Shown here: positions 31,319 through 43,600 of the stretch, one piece after another
Position numbering within the stretch: the stretch's first letter is position 1
Layout: the number at the start of each line of letters is the position of its first letter
Assembly: GCA_917880885.1 (NCBI GenBank)
Contig: OU862906.1
Location: 57,516,665-57,580,664, forward strand
DNA: 64,000 nt
Direction of reading: 5' to 3'
Origin: Limnephilus marmoratus
Taxonomy: Eukaryota; Arthropoda; Insecta; Trichoptera; Limnephilidae
The notes under the pieces: generated by a model
Told to the model about the DNA's origin: nothing
What the model saw: only the letters and a program-made list of their open reading frames with translations
Database searches by the model: none
Program-made: the position numbers and the translations under genes

Positions 31319-34102
31319 CAGTAGCGTAGCGAGGGGGGGGCGGGGGGGCGGGGGGGCGGACCGCCCCGGGTGCCACCCGAGGAGGGGGTGACACTCGAAC
31401 GTGGAGAAAAAACTTCCGAACGTGCGAAATTGCGGTAAAAAATATTTTACACGTTAACACTGACTGTTATTTTGCTCTATGGCTTGGTTGGTCGGGGATT
31501 CCCGAAAAATGTTTTTTTTTTGTTCTTAGCTCAGTCGGGGATTTCCCTGAAATATTGCTTGTGTCATTCTAATTTCGTTCGTATATTGTGATTAACGTAG
31601 ACTCGTGAAGTGAATTATTATCTATGGACTGACGTGAATTAGAGAAGAAGTTATTATTGTGTTAGCGTGTTTATTAGTGCTAAAAGACCAGTTTGGAAAA
31701 CAAGGTAGGTAGGCGTGAATTTTTAGATACCGTTTTGTAGCGCATGAATAGTTACAGTCGGGACAAGAAAAAGGTTTTTCATCACTGTGAGTTAGCAAGT
31801 GCCGTTTTAGTTATTTTTTTCGAGTATAAGAATAGTTGCAGTCAGGACAAGAAATAGTTTTTTTCCACTGTCGGTAAACGTGTGATTTTTAGATTTCTCT
31901 TCATAGTACATGAATAGTTGCAGTTGAAACAAGAAAAAGGTTTTTCTCCACACTGAGTCAGCAACTGACTTCATAAGTATTCCTTTTGAGAACACGAATA
32001 GTTATAATCAGGACATGAAAAAGGTTTTTCTCTTCTGTGAATCATGCTGTGAACTTTTAAATCTTCGTTTTGAGGACTTGTATAACTGCATTCAGATCAT
32101 GAAAAAGGTTTTACTCCACTCTGAGTAGGCTTATGAATCATAGTGGAGTAAAGTGTTGCTCCATATGGAAACCTTTGTAAAATTATTTTCTTCAGGACCT
32201 CCTCAGTGTAGCTAATGTAAAACGAAATATGTGTTGTAAAACCATGTAGGTGTATTAAAGGTAAGACAGTATTAAATTGTGGAGATCCGGAATGAATGAA
32301 AGGCCGATAAAAATAATAATATTTTCCCAATTTGTTTATGAATTACAATTTAAAACAATAAAATAAACAATATGCGCATGGACCTATTGCGAGTTTTCTT
32401 GTTTTATTTTTACCGCAAACGCGATTAAAACAAGAAAAGGGTATTTAAGCGACTTTCCAGTACTTTGCGCAATTTAATTGAGACTTTTAGGTAAAAATAA
32501 TCTCTTGGATGTTACGTAACGTTGTGGGGGAGGGAGGTGCAGAAAAATGTAACGGCGCGTTGCGTGGGGGGAGAGAGGGTCAAATTTTTAAAAAATTGCG
32601 TTGCCTTATACATGATCGCCCCCTTTACTATTTCACGATTGAAATTTTATCGTTACACTTTGAACACAAAACTGGTTTTAACCTAAGAATTGGTTATTAT
32701 GTTTTCATGACAGCAAATGATTTTTTTCAGATTTTTGCAGCATATAAGAATTGATGACTCCACACGGAACTCTGTTATTTGTAGCTATATGGCTCGGTCG
32801 GTCAGCATTCCCCAAAAATTCTGTTATTTTATTTTCGTTCCTAGCTCTTACTATTGATTTATTGGGGATTCCCGTGAAATATTCCTCGCTTTTCCCCTGT
32901 GTCATTCTCATTTCTTTCGTACATTGTGATTGACGGGAACTCGCGAAGGAAATTATCACCTATCGATTGTTGAAAAAGCTGTTATTCTGTTGGTGTATTT
33001 CATTTTGAGGATAACAATTTTTTATTTACATATTTCACTAGCTAGAAACGTTTTTTAAATTTTAGGAAGTTTGCGTTTTAAATTTCTCAAAAAAAAAAAA
33101 TAATAGGGGGGGGGTGACACCGCGTTTTCCGCCCCGGGTGCCACCCATGCTAGCTACGCCACTGATTAAAGGTAAGAGTATTAAAGGTAAGTATTAAATT
33201 GTGGGGATCCGGAAGGAATGAAAGGCCGATAAAAATAATAATATTTTCTCAATTTGTTTATGAATTACAATTTAAAACAATAAAATAAACAATATACGCA
33301 TGGACCTATTGCGAGTTTAAAATCTCTTGTTTTATTTTTACCGCAAACGCGATTAAAACAAGATAAAGGCATTTAAGCGACTTTCCAGTACTCTGCGCAA
33401 TTTAATTGAGACTTTTATGTAAAAATAGTCACTTGGATATTAGGTAACGTTTAGGGGGAGGAAAAATGTTATGGCGCGTTGCATGGGGGGAGAGAGGGTT
33501 AAAAAATTTTCAAAAATTGCGTTACGTTATACTTGAACACCCCCTTTACTATTTCACGATTGAAATTTTATCGTTACACTCTGAACACAACACTGGTTTT
33601 AACATAAGTATTGATTATTATGTTTTCATGACAGCAAATGATTTTCTTCAGATTTTTGCAGCATATTAGAATTGAAGACTCCACATGGAACTCTGTTATT
33701 TGTAGCTATATGGCTCGGTCGGTCAGCATCCCCCAAAAATTCTGTTATTTTATTTTCGTTCCTAGCTCTTACTATTGATTTATTGGGGATTCCCGTGAAA
33801 TGTTCCTCGCTTTTCCCCTGTGTCATTCTCATTTCTTTCGTACATTGTAATTGACGGGAACTCGCGAAGGAAATTATCACCTATCGATTGTTGAAAAAGC
33901 TGTTATTCTGTTAGTGTTTTTAAAAGTGTTTTAATTTTGAGGATAACAATTTTTTTTACATATTTAATTAGCTAGAAATGTTTTTTATATTTTAGGAAGT
34001 CAAAATTTGTGTTTTGAATTTCTCAAAAAAAAAATTAATGGGGGGGGGGGGGTGACACCGCGTTTTCCGCCCCGGGTGCCACCCATGCTAGCTACGCCAC
34101 TG
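31319..34102. mobile_element. hAT element C, TSD CATGCATT, with internal duplication
   Basis: CATGCATT at 31311-31318 and 34103-34110. TIRs: CAGTAGCGTAGCGAGG (left) and GCTAGCTACGCCACTG (right). Units 32253-33164 and 33165-34102 are tandem copies, each ending in the right TIR (CCGGGTGCCACCCATGCTAG...CCACTG). A third partial match to the units lies at 31470-31640. Confidence 0.85.
31700..32150 (-). pseudogene. Degenerate C2H2 zinc-finger array inside hAT C
   Basis: On the minus strand, at least four repeats of about 84 nt read like EKPFSCPDCNYSCATKRYL and GEKPFSCFNCNYSCTMKRNL, with stops and frameshifts between them. The CPxCNYSC pattern with EKPF linkers is typical of tandem C2H2 proteins. 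No first exon or stop context is recognisable, so it is a captured or inserted gene fragment. Confidence 0.7.
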
Positions 34103-34625
34103 CATGCATTGGCCAGCCAGGATGGGGCAAGCGCCCCACCGCGGCTACGCCCATGCTTATGCGCGTAACGATTCGCGGCGAATTCGTCACTTCTGAACAG
34201 GCACTTAGCCGCAGGATGATCGATAGCAACCACGGTCGGCCAAACTTCCAACTCCGATCTAATTTCGGAGTTGGAAGGCTGGCTTCGGTGTGGTAGTAGC
34301 ATAAAAACCTTGGCATTGTATGCTAAAACATATAAATTTATGGCTAAAACATATAAGCTATTCCATAGAAAATGCGACCAAAGTGACGTAGGTGTATCTA
34401 TGCATCTATATCTATGGACAGAGACGACAGAGTTTAGAAATGGTTTAGAAATAAGAACTGTCAGCTGTCAATGTCATCGGATGGTCATCGGTCATCAAGG
34501 ATCAAGAGTGGTTTATTTTAAGGGTCATCACTCACACATCTAAATAATAATACCTATTATATTGAAGTCAAACATTTGTTTAATAATACTTCGTTTATTA
34601 AACCATCGTCAAACTAGCCCGTAAA

Positions 34626-37600
34626 ATGGATATATCATTTGATAATTTTGCAAATATTTGTCGTGCATGCATGTCTTCGAAATCTGGTTCGATTGAATCG
34701 ATTTTTATTCTACATTCAGCTGAAATGTTCACGGAATGTACTTCTTTAAAGGTACAAAACATACAAAAAATATTCAAACTCTAAAATATACATTTTATAT
34801 GCAAATGCAACTAATAATAAAGTATTGGCTTAATAGGTGTCGGAGACTGACCAACTTCCGCAGGGACTGTGTACTAAATGTAACAAACTATTAAAATCGT
34901 TTTACGATTTTCGACTGCTGTGTCACACATCAGATTCTTGGTTCACGTCTTATATTTCTTCAAATAAGGTAAGATATTTCGGTAAATATATAGAAAAGAG
35001 GGACACCCCGTCAATCTAAAGTAGGTTTTCAGGCTAATTTTTATTTGTTTTTTATTTATTTTTAATGAAACCCAAGCTAAGAATGTAAAGTTTGGGTTAA
35101 ATAAGAGAAGAAAAAAACTAACCTTAAAATTTTCACATCAATAACAGTGTCTGCAAAGTTTAGTGAACAATTGATTTTAATTTTAACAGAATAACTATTA
35201 AAATGCATTATTTTCCATTTTCGGTTACTGGAATAATTTCCTATTGTTATGTAACATTAAGAAACAAAGTGTTCGAAACTTTGGTGTCATAAAGGTGTAC
35301 ATATTAATTATTTTATGGTAAACTTTTAGATTTAAATATGCGTGGTGTTTTCTCGGTAAATATTCAGAACAAACGTCAACGGTTGTGTAATGGGATTGTG
35401 TATGTTATCTTTACTTTAAAAAACAGGTTTGGCTACGCAGGGTTTGTGTAGCGGGTTTGTGTATATTATCTTAATTTTAAAAGTTTTATCAAAAAAACTG
35501 CAAACAAAGTGATTTGACAGTGTGAAAGCAAATTTTCAATTTACGTAAATAAAATTAAAAATGTAACATTTTCAACCTCCCCCAATGCAAATAGTTGTCT
35601 TTTATGGTAATTAAGAAGAATCTAAAAGTTTTATCAAAAAAAAGTGCGTATTAACCGTTGACGTTTGTTCCGAACAATTACCGTTTTCTCTTTCTATCAC
35701 CGTTTAGATCATATTTCTAACCATGATAGCAAGGGAGACACAACGATTTCTATGAGACCTATATGAGTCGTTCCAAAAAGTGAACAAATTAGCCTGAGGG
35801 GTTAATATCGATGCTGGAAAGGATAAATGGCTAAAGCGCCGTGCAGCTGGAAAGGAAGAGTGTCTGAGGCTCTGTACTTCGTTTGAGCCATTTTTGCTTT
35901 CCAGGTGGATAGCGCTGTATCCATTTATCCTTTCCAAGTCGATATAATAGATCTAAAGATTTCCTCTATTGCAGATTTCTTTACTAGCGCAATGCGACTC
36001 TTCAGAAGTTGATATTTCTAAATATGAAGAACCTTTGGTAAAAGCAAATATCAAATTGGAAAATGAGGATTCGGATTCAATTGGCAATTGGACCTTACAG
36101 ACAAATATTTTAGCAGATGATGAAGTACTAATGAGTGATGATTTATTTAAAGCAAAGGAGGAGCTAAATAAGAGGATATCAAAAGGAAAATTGGTGAAAC
36201 CTACACGAAAATGCCCTATTTGCATGAAAACATTTGGTAAGATTTTATAAATATGACCATTGGACTTCTAAATGAACATCTGTTCATATGGGGCAGTCAG
36301 CGCAGAGGTGGCACCACTCACTAATCTTTCTAAATGAAGTTACCAATCGGAAGGGGCTTTAAATAATAATATTATGTTCCATCGAATAGAAGTGGACAGA
36401 CACCAAAAAAATATTTTACTGCAAATTCCACATTATTTTATTGCAACTTTTACTTGAACCACCCACCTACTTACCTAAACTTCAAATGCAGTTATCTCAG
36501 TTCTATATTTTTGTGGGGTCACACCATTCTGCGCTGACCACCTCAGATAGGGAGTGCTAAACCTCCTGGAATAACTTTTAGACAATGTTATTAAGCGCCA
36601 TGACAATAAGCAGTATTTTTTATGCTTTCATTGGCTAGAAAGAGAAGCCGGTTTCTTTTTTCTTCCAATATGAATAGGGCAGCTAAATTATATCATGATA
36701 TGTAGTAAATTAACCCCTCAGGCCTTGAGCATATTCTGTCAGATTATTAAGATTATTTCCGCTTTGCACTAAAATCCAAATAAATTAAATATTTCTGAAT
36801 GTGTCCGAAAACTAATTTGAAGGGTGATGAAATATGCTGTCAAATCTTAGCATAAGGAATAAACATATAATTTTTTTTTTTTTTTTGAAATGCAAACATG
36901 AAAATACAAAATGAAATTTGAATAATTTTTCAATTTCAATTTTTGATTGCAAACCATTTTGAAAGCAAACATAAAAAGGGTTGAAAAGAACCTTACGTTT
37001 TTTTCTAACTAAAAGTTAACTGGTTATTTTTAAAAGTTAACCGTATGGTAACAGCGAAAAATAATAAATCTGGCCCACACGCCGGACTAATTTTATCTTT
37101 TTACCTCAAAACTACCCCTAAAAGTTGGAATTTCTAAAAAAGTTCTTTATCTTTTTTACTTGTACTATCATGTAGAATCACCTCCCGAAGTTAATGCACT
37201 TTACCCCCGGACACCCTGTATACTATATACATATATTTTTTACAATAGCTCCACACAAGAAACCCTGAGGAAAATATTTTCTTTCAGGGCCTGCCTAGCG
37301 ATTCCGTATTTTTTGTGAGATCGTTATTGGATAACGACATTATCTTCTGTCAGATTTGTGTGGTTTTTACGTCACATATTTTAGTTTAGATCAATTGAAA
37401 CATGAATTCCTGCTAGTACGCACAATTATTTACTCATTTAATGTACGTTGTACATAGAAAACGCAAATAACAGCCATAAAAATTACACAAATTTGGCAGG
37501 AGATTACGTCCGTTATCCAATAACGATCACGGAAAAATACGGAATCGCTAGGCTGTCATCTTTGGGGATGCTGTGTGGAGGCTCTTTTAAAGGAAAGAAA

Positions 37601-40600
37601 GGAGAGGAAGTTCTAGGAAGGATAAGGTATGAAGGGTGGTTAGGTTTAGGGATCTGGAGGTCAGAATGAATGAATCCATCCTTCCCACTGCGGTGCAAGG
37701 CAATGTTCCAAAAGTGTTCTGCTTAAGAGGCACAAAGTCTTCTTCAACCAGTCTCTCTCGATCCAGTCCGCCAGACAGCTGGTGGACAGACACATCTGCT
37801 GCCAAGAACCAGACAAACCTCACCCCATGAACCCGGACACCCCTGTAAGTCACCAAATGTAGCGAACCACTTGGGGTGACCTATGTTAGAGGTGTTGGTT
37901 ATCCAATAAATGGTTCCTGGGGTGGTGGTAACTCCTATGTGAGCTGTTCGCAAAAGCAAACAAGTTAACCTTGGTAGTTAATATTATATTTTTTCAGGCA
38001 AATAAGAAATTATTGTTTTCTTTTCAGCGTACTTAAGATCATTTAAAAAGCACCAAGAAGTTTGCGGAAAAAATTGTTCTGATACATCAGATGCTAAAAA
38101 TGACAAACCAACAACATTTTTATCGTGTGGTAAATTAATATAATATTATTAATATATTTATTTTAATCTCAGTTGGAGTGTTACACAACTGGGTGTCAAA
38201 AATGATCATTTTAAAAGCTAAGCCATTCAAGCGACTATCAGTGTTTAAAAATTTGCTGGGGAGGAATGCAGATCCCGCCAATGTCTGGAAATTAAATAAA
38301 AAAGCACTTTCTAGATGAGAAAAGTGTGGAAAAGCTGAATAAAACAAAAATTAAGGCGCGCTCGGCAAAATTGAGGGAGATACAACCGTTCAAAGTATTT
38401 AAAATTTCACTTCGCGAACTGATATTGACAGTCCGCCTGCCATTTTGTTATAACCTAATACGCTAAACATGGTTTGTGATACAAAAAAAGTGCCCCTTTA
38501 TAACGCCTACTCGCGTCAAGGCAAGAAAAACATCCCAGTTTTCAAGTGATTTAGCGGCTACGCTAGGTTTGAGTAACATGGTTTGTGATTCTGGCGTACT
38601 ATTAATTCTGTATTAGGTCTGGGATCCAACATAAGCAGTGAAAAAATGGCGAACGAACTGTCAATATCAGTTCGCGAAGTGAAATTTTAAATACTTTGAA
38701 CGGCTGTATCTCCCTCAATTTTGCCGAGCGCGCCTTAATTTATTTTTTATTCATCTTCTCCACAGTCTTCTCATCTAAAAAGTGCCTTTTTATTAAATTC
38801 CCAGACATTGGCGGGATCTGCATTTCACCCATTTGCTGTATTTGACACCATTATCGTCTTTCAATTGCAATATCCAGTCCAGTCTCCAGAGGCTGTGAAA
38901 ACTTCCTTACGTATGTTCATATTTTACAGGTCTCTGCCTCGAACAATATGAATGTTTAGAAATGCTGAATTATCATTTAGAAGCACACAAAACAGACAAC
39001 ATCTTTGTCTGCAAAATATGTGACTTTAAAGGTGTAGATTGGGCAGATTTCTTGAGCCACAGGTAAAAATATTACTCTAATTAATTTTATGATTTCTAAC
39101 AGCCGTTGTTCCCAACCTTTCAATCGACCAATTTGGGTCTGCGATCAGCTATGCGATTGTAAGAATTTTGCAGGGTAACGCTCGATTTGCGTTGTTCCCA
39201 AACATTTTATCGTTGATTTTCTTAAGTGACCCCGCCCACCTTCATAGACAATAAAATGATATCAAAGTAAAAACTTTCGATGTTAAATTAATATTAAAGA
39301 GTTAATTATTGTATTTATTATTAACACCCTTAATTTCTTTTAACCACTGGAGCGATTTTGGTCGAAAAATGGACCACTTTTATTTTTCTGCGATTGATAG
39401 CGGTCCAAAAATGGACCACATTTTCTTAGCATTCGTAAAACATTTATTGTAATTATTTAAAACATTTCCTTGGCCAGTCATTTATTTTAAAACGAAGCTA
39501 TTGAAATGCTTTATCTATTATGACCACAGAAGTCGCAAATCCGAACTTCGTATACTATTTTAGAACGATGTAAAAAATAAATTTAAAAAATATTTTTTTC
39601 CCGCTGAATTTTTGATCAGCTGTTTACGGATAAAATTAAGTCATTTTTCCATAGATATGCACCTTTCATTATCAAGTATACCACAGACAACAGACAGAAA
39701 TCCAAAATATTCTATGTTGACTCAAATAAGTATCCCTCACGCAGTTTCAAGTAAAAAATATGCAGGATTTGCGCGATTATATACTTTACGATTTTTTTAT
39801 AAATCCTACAAATATGAGATAAACGGTAAAATACAGGTTAATACATTGGCTATATAATAAGTTTTTATGTCTCCATCTTAAAATTCGAAGGTATGATTTG
39901 TTTAATTTTGGCAAAAAAAAAATTGTTTTAAAAAATGACCTGGGAAATCTGGAGCAATCGAGGCAAATTTATTTTTTTCGCGTGATCGCTCCAGTGGCTA
40001 AATGCTGTTATCCATAAACTGACATTTTATATTTATTTAACAAATGTATAAAATATACTAAAAATAAAGTGTCAGCTTGACCTTATTCCGCTGTCGCGTC
40101 GGTACTTGGCACCTGGCTTGGCGAATATTCTGCAAAGTTTTTTGTTTCTGCTCTGTGCGTCAACAAAAATTAAAATGGAAAATAAAGCAAAAATTGCTTG
40201 CATAAGCTAAGTCCTCCTCAATTTAATTTAAAGCATACAAAACACATGTTTTTGTCATTCAAAAGCTGTTAAAAAAATTTTGTCTTTTAATATTTCGATA
40301 TAATTGGTCTACATTTCGATGTACATATACATATACGATATATAGCCGCCTGTGGAACCCAATATTTTCGTCAATTACTTCCACCCTTTCCGCTATATCT
40401 ATTATATATAAAATTTGTCTATCCATATTAATTAAAATGATAATAAAATTGACAAACGCGATACAACAGAACTGAGTGCGAACCTGATTGTCATAGTGAC
40501 ATTTGATAGACCATTGTTTTCACAGTATTTTTTCCTCTCTGTTGACACTTTTTATAACTAGTCCTTTTCTGAAACGAAGATAATCCACTAGTCCAGCTTC

Positions 40601-43600
40601 CTTAGATTGAGTGATGCATATGGCATGCTTAAGCGATGCTTGTGAGTTGGAAAGAGCGTAGTTGTGCATTTGAGCAGGTTGAGCCTTAGTTTCGGCTTAG
40701 CAGTTGATTAGTAGGATTGGGAATAGCGGCTGTAAGAAGAGTCTAAGAGGAAATTCATGTATTATATTTTAAATAAATAAATTTTGAATAGCCTGTGCAG
40801 GTTTAATATTTCTGTTGTAGGTTTAGTCATCAATCCAGTACCAAGCCTTTTCAAATACGATGTTGGGCTTGTAGCAAAAAGTTTTCTAATGTTGAAAGCC
40901 TAGAATTCCATGTTAGGCGGATGCATTTAAATAAACTGCCCGGCCTTTGCAAGATCTGCCACAAAGAATTCATGAATATTAAAAACTGGAGAGCACATAA
41001 GCTATTACATGCTGGAATCAAGCCAAATGAATGCAAGATCTGTGGAAAGTGGTAACAATTAAAAGTAACTTTTTAACAAAAATAAGTAGGTAGAAATGAA
41101 TAAGATCATGCCGTCTGAGTACGATACACATTATCCACAACAGAATATCTTTTTCAGTTTTACCTACAAAAGATCACTGGTTCTCCATTTGCGGTGCCAT
41201 TCTGATGTCAAAAAATATGTTTGCCATACTTGTGGAGTAGCTTTCAAGTTTCATACGGGGTTAACTGTAAGTTTTACTTTTTATCTATTTGATTTTTACT
41301 TAGTGTACTTCGGATGCCGTTGTCCCACTAGCCTCGGGCAGTTGGGACTCTTGCACGATGATTACAAAAACAACAACGATGCCGTTGTCCCACTAGCCCC
41401 GGGCAGTTGGGACTCTTGCACGATAATTACAAAAACAACAAAAAGCATTATTATTGCAATTGAAATAATCTCTTGTTTATTCTCCGTCTAACTTAACATC
41501 ATCCGGCTAGAGTGCAAAATTTGGTTCATACTGCGCACACCCCACCGCCTTCTTCGGTCCCTTCACCAGCGCGCTGTTACTTCGCCTACAGCTCAGTAGC
41601 TCACGGATCGTTGTGTTGCATGGTAATTCAGTGTATTCAGTAATTCAATGAAGACTGTGTAATCATCACCCAGTAGTTACTGCTGGTCAAGGTAAGTTTT
41701 TTTTTCCTTCATGTGCTACTCTCTCTCTCTGGTTTCAATCCTGGGATTGGTTTGCAGCAATTTTCTTTAGTTTCCTCTTCCATTCTTCCCTGTCTTGTGC
41801 GGCTCTTTTGAGGTCTGCATATGATAAGCAGCGCACATCCACCAGCAGGTCCTCCAGGTACTCTCGGCGTGGGCGTCCCCTAGAGTTTGTCCCCTCGGTC
41901 ATACCCTCCATTATGGAATGCAAGAGGCCTTCTTGTCGTATTACATGGCCAATCCATCTTGCACGCCTTTCGGACAAGGTCCTGAGCAGGTGCCTTCCTC
42001 CTTCGATTCTTTGGAGAACCTCCTCATTTGTAATGTGGTCTCTCCAGGAAATTCCTAATAGTTTTCTATAGGACCACATCTCAAAAGCCTCTAGTCTCCG
42101 TTTATCTCTTTTGGATAGGCACCATGTTTCGCAGCCGTACATCAAGATACTCCATACATAGGTCTTGATGAGGAGTATTCTCAGCTTTAGGTCTATATTA
42201 TTTGATTCAATTATTTTCGACCTTTTATTGAAAGCAAGCCTAGCCTGGTGTATACGGCTGTCGACATCGCTCTTAGACCGACCGTCCCATGTTATTTTGC
42301 TCCCGAGATAGACAAACTCCTTGGCGTTCTTTAGTGGAACTCCTGACATCTCTATTCGCATCTGATGTTGCGTTCGGCCTACAGTCAGCAGCTTTGTTTT
42401 GTCTTTATTTATCTTCATGTTATAGTTATTTTGGAGAATGCTTTGCATGGTTGTTAAGGCCTCTTGCAGTTCTTCTTCGCTTTCAGCAACCAATGCAATA
42501 TCGTCAGCAAACCTTATCATATCCACCTTTTGCCCGTGTATCTTTACACCTTTTCTGTGACTCATTCTCTCTCTCAAGTCGTCAATCGCACTTTGTATAT
42601 AAGCGTTAAAAAGAACAGGTGACAGAGAGCATCCCTGTCTCACCCCTTGTCTTATACTGGCTTCTTTTGTATCATTGTCACATCTAATTATAGCGGCCTC
42701 ATTCTTGTATAGCGCCTGGATTATTCGTCTATCTCTATATTTGATATCAATTCTCTTCAGAATCTCGAAGAGTCTTTTCCATTCTACTTTATCGAAAGCC
42801 TTTTCCAGGTCTATGAATGCGATGAATGTGTTTTGGTTTCTTTTTATTCTTTTTTCAAGTAGTATTCGTAGCGACAATATTGCTTCTCTGGTTCCTACAC
42901 CTCTTCTAAAGCCATACTGATCTCCGGAAAGGATGTTCTCTACTTTTGGTTCGATTCTTTTTAGAATGATATTAGTCAATATTTTTGAGGCATGAGATAT
43001 TAGGCTAAGAGTTCTGTGTTGTTCACATTTCGTCGTGCCTGCTTTCTTTGGTAATGTAACAATTAGGCATTTCTCGAAATCCTCTGGTATCTTTCCAGTC
43101 TTATACATTGTCTGTATCATTTTAAACAGGGCATCTATAGTTCCTTTTCCTGCTGGTTTAATTAGTTCAGCCGGAACGTCATCGATTCCGGGTGCTTTCC
43201 CGTTTTTGAGGTTTTTCAGTGCGAGATCAAACTCTTCTCTAGTGATGTGATCTCCCAAATCATCTGCGTCTACCTCATTTTCTCTTTCTATCAATGTTTC
43301 GTTGTCACTATTTCCCTTCCCATTGTACAGCATTTCGAGGTATCTTTTCCATCTCTCTCCTATTTGATCATTTTCGAAAAGTATTTTGCCGTCTTCTCCT
43401 TCTATTGCATTACCCTTTCCAACTCTCATCCCAAAGAAGTCTTTCACCGCAGCGTGAGCTCTTTCTATATTTCCTCTCTTGAGGTCGTCGTTTATCTCAT
43501 CGCATTTATTCTGGTAGAATGTTTCTTTGGCTATTCTTGACTCTCTATTTATTCTGTTTCTCAGCACTTTATATTTCTCTTGTGCTACTATAAGAGTAAT

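Larger units (their letters stand above)
31117..34154. mobile_element. hAT-like element B, TSD GCTTATGCGC, enclosing hAT C
   Basis: The direct repeat GCTTATGCGC occurs at 31107-31116 and 34155-34164 (10 bp; the usual hAT 8 are included). The ends are ATAGGCGTAGCCAG and GCGGCTACGCCCAT. Net length without hAT C is about 250 bp. Confidence 0.65.
27917..34204. mobile_element. PIF/Harbinger element (about 1.2 kb net) swollen by three nested hATs, TSD TTA
   Basis: TTA flanks at 27914-27916 and 34205-34207. The ends GACTCTGTTCAGAAGG and CTTCTGAACAGGCAC are inverted repeats, with weaker inverted similarity further in (CTACGCGCGTA). The interior encodes a transposase N-terminus and, on the other strand, a MADF/Myb-like domain, the two-protein layout of PIF elements. 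Insertions at 29051-31100 and 31117-34154 account for the rest. Confidence 0.75.

Noticed and set aside
35969..36250. 93-codon frame as a stand-alone small gene
   Set aside because: It is exon 3 of the ZAD zinc-finger gene, with acceptor at 35974 and donor at 36237.
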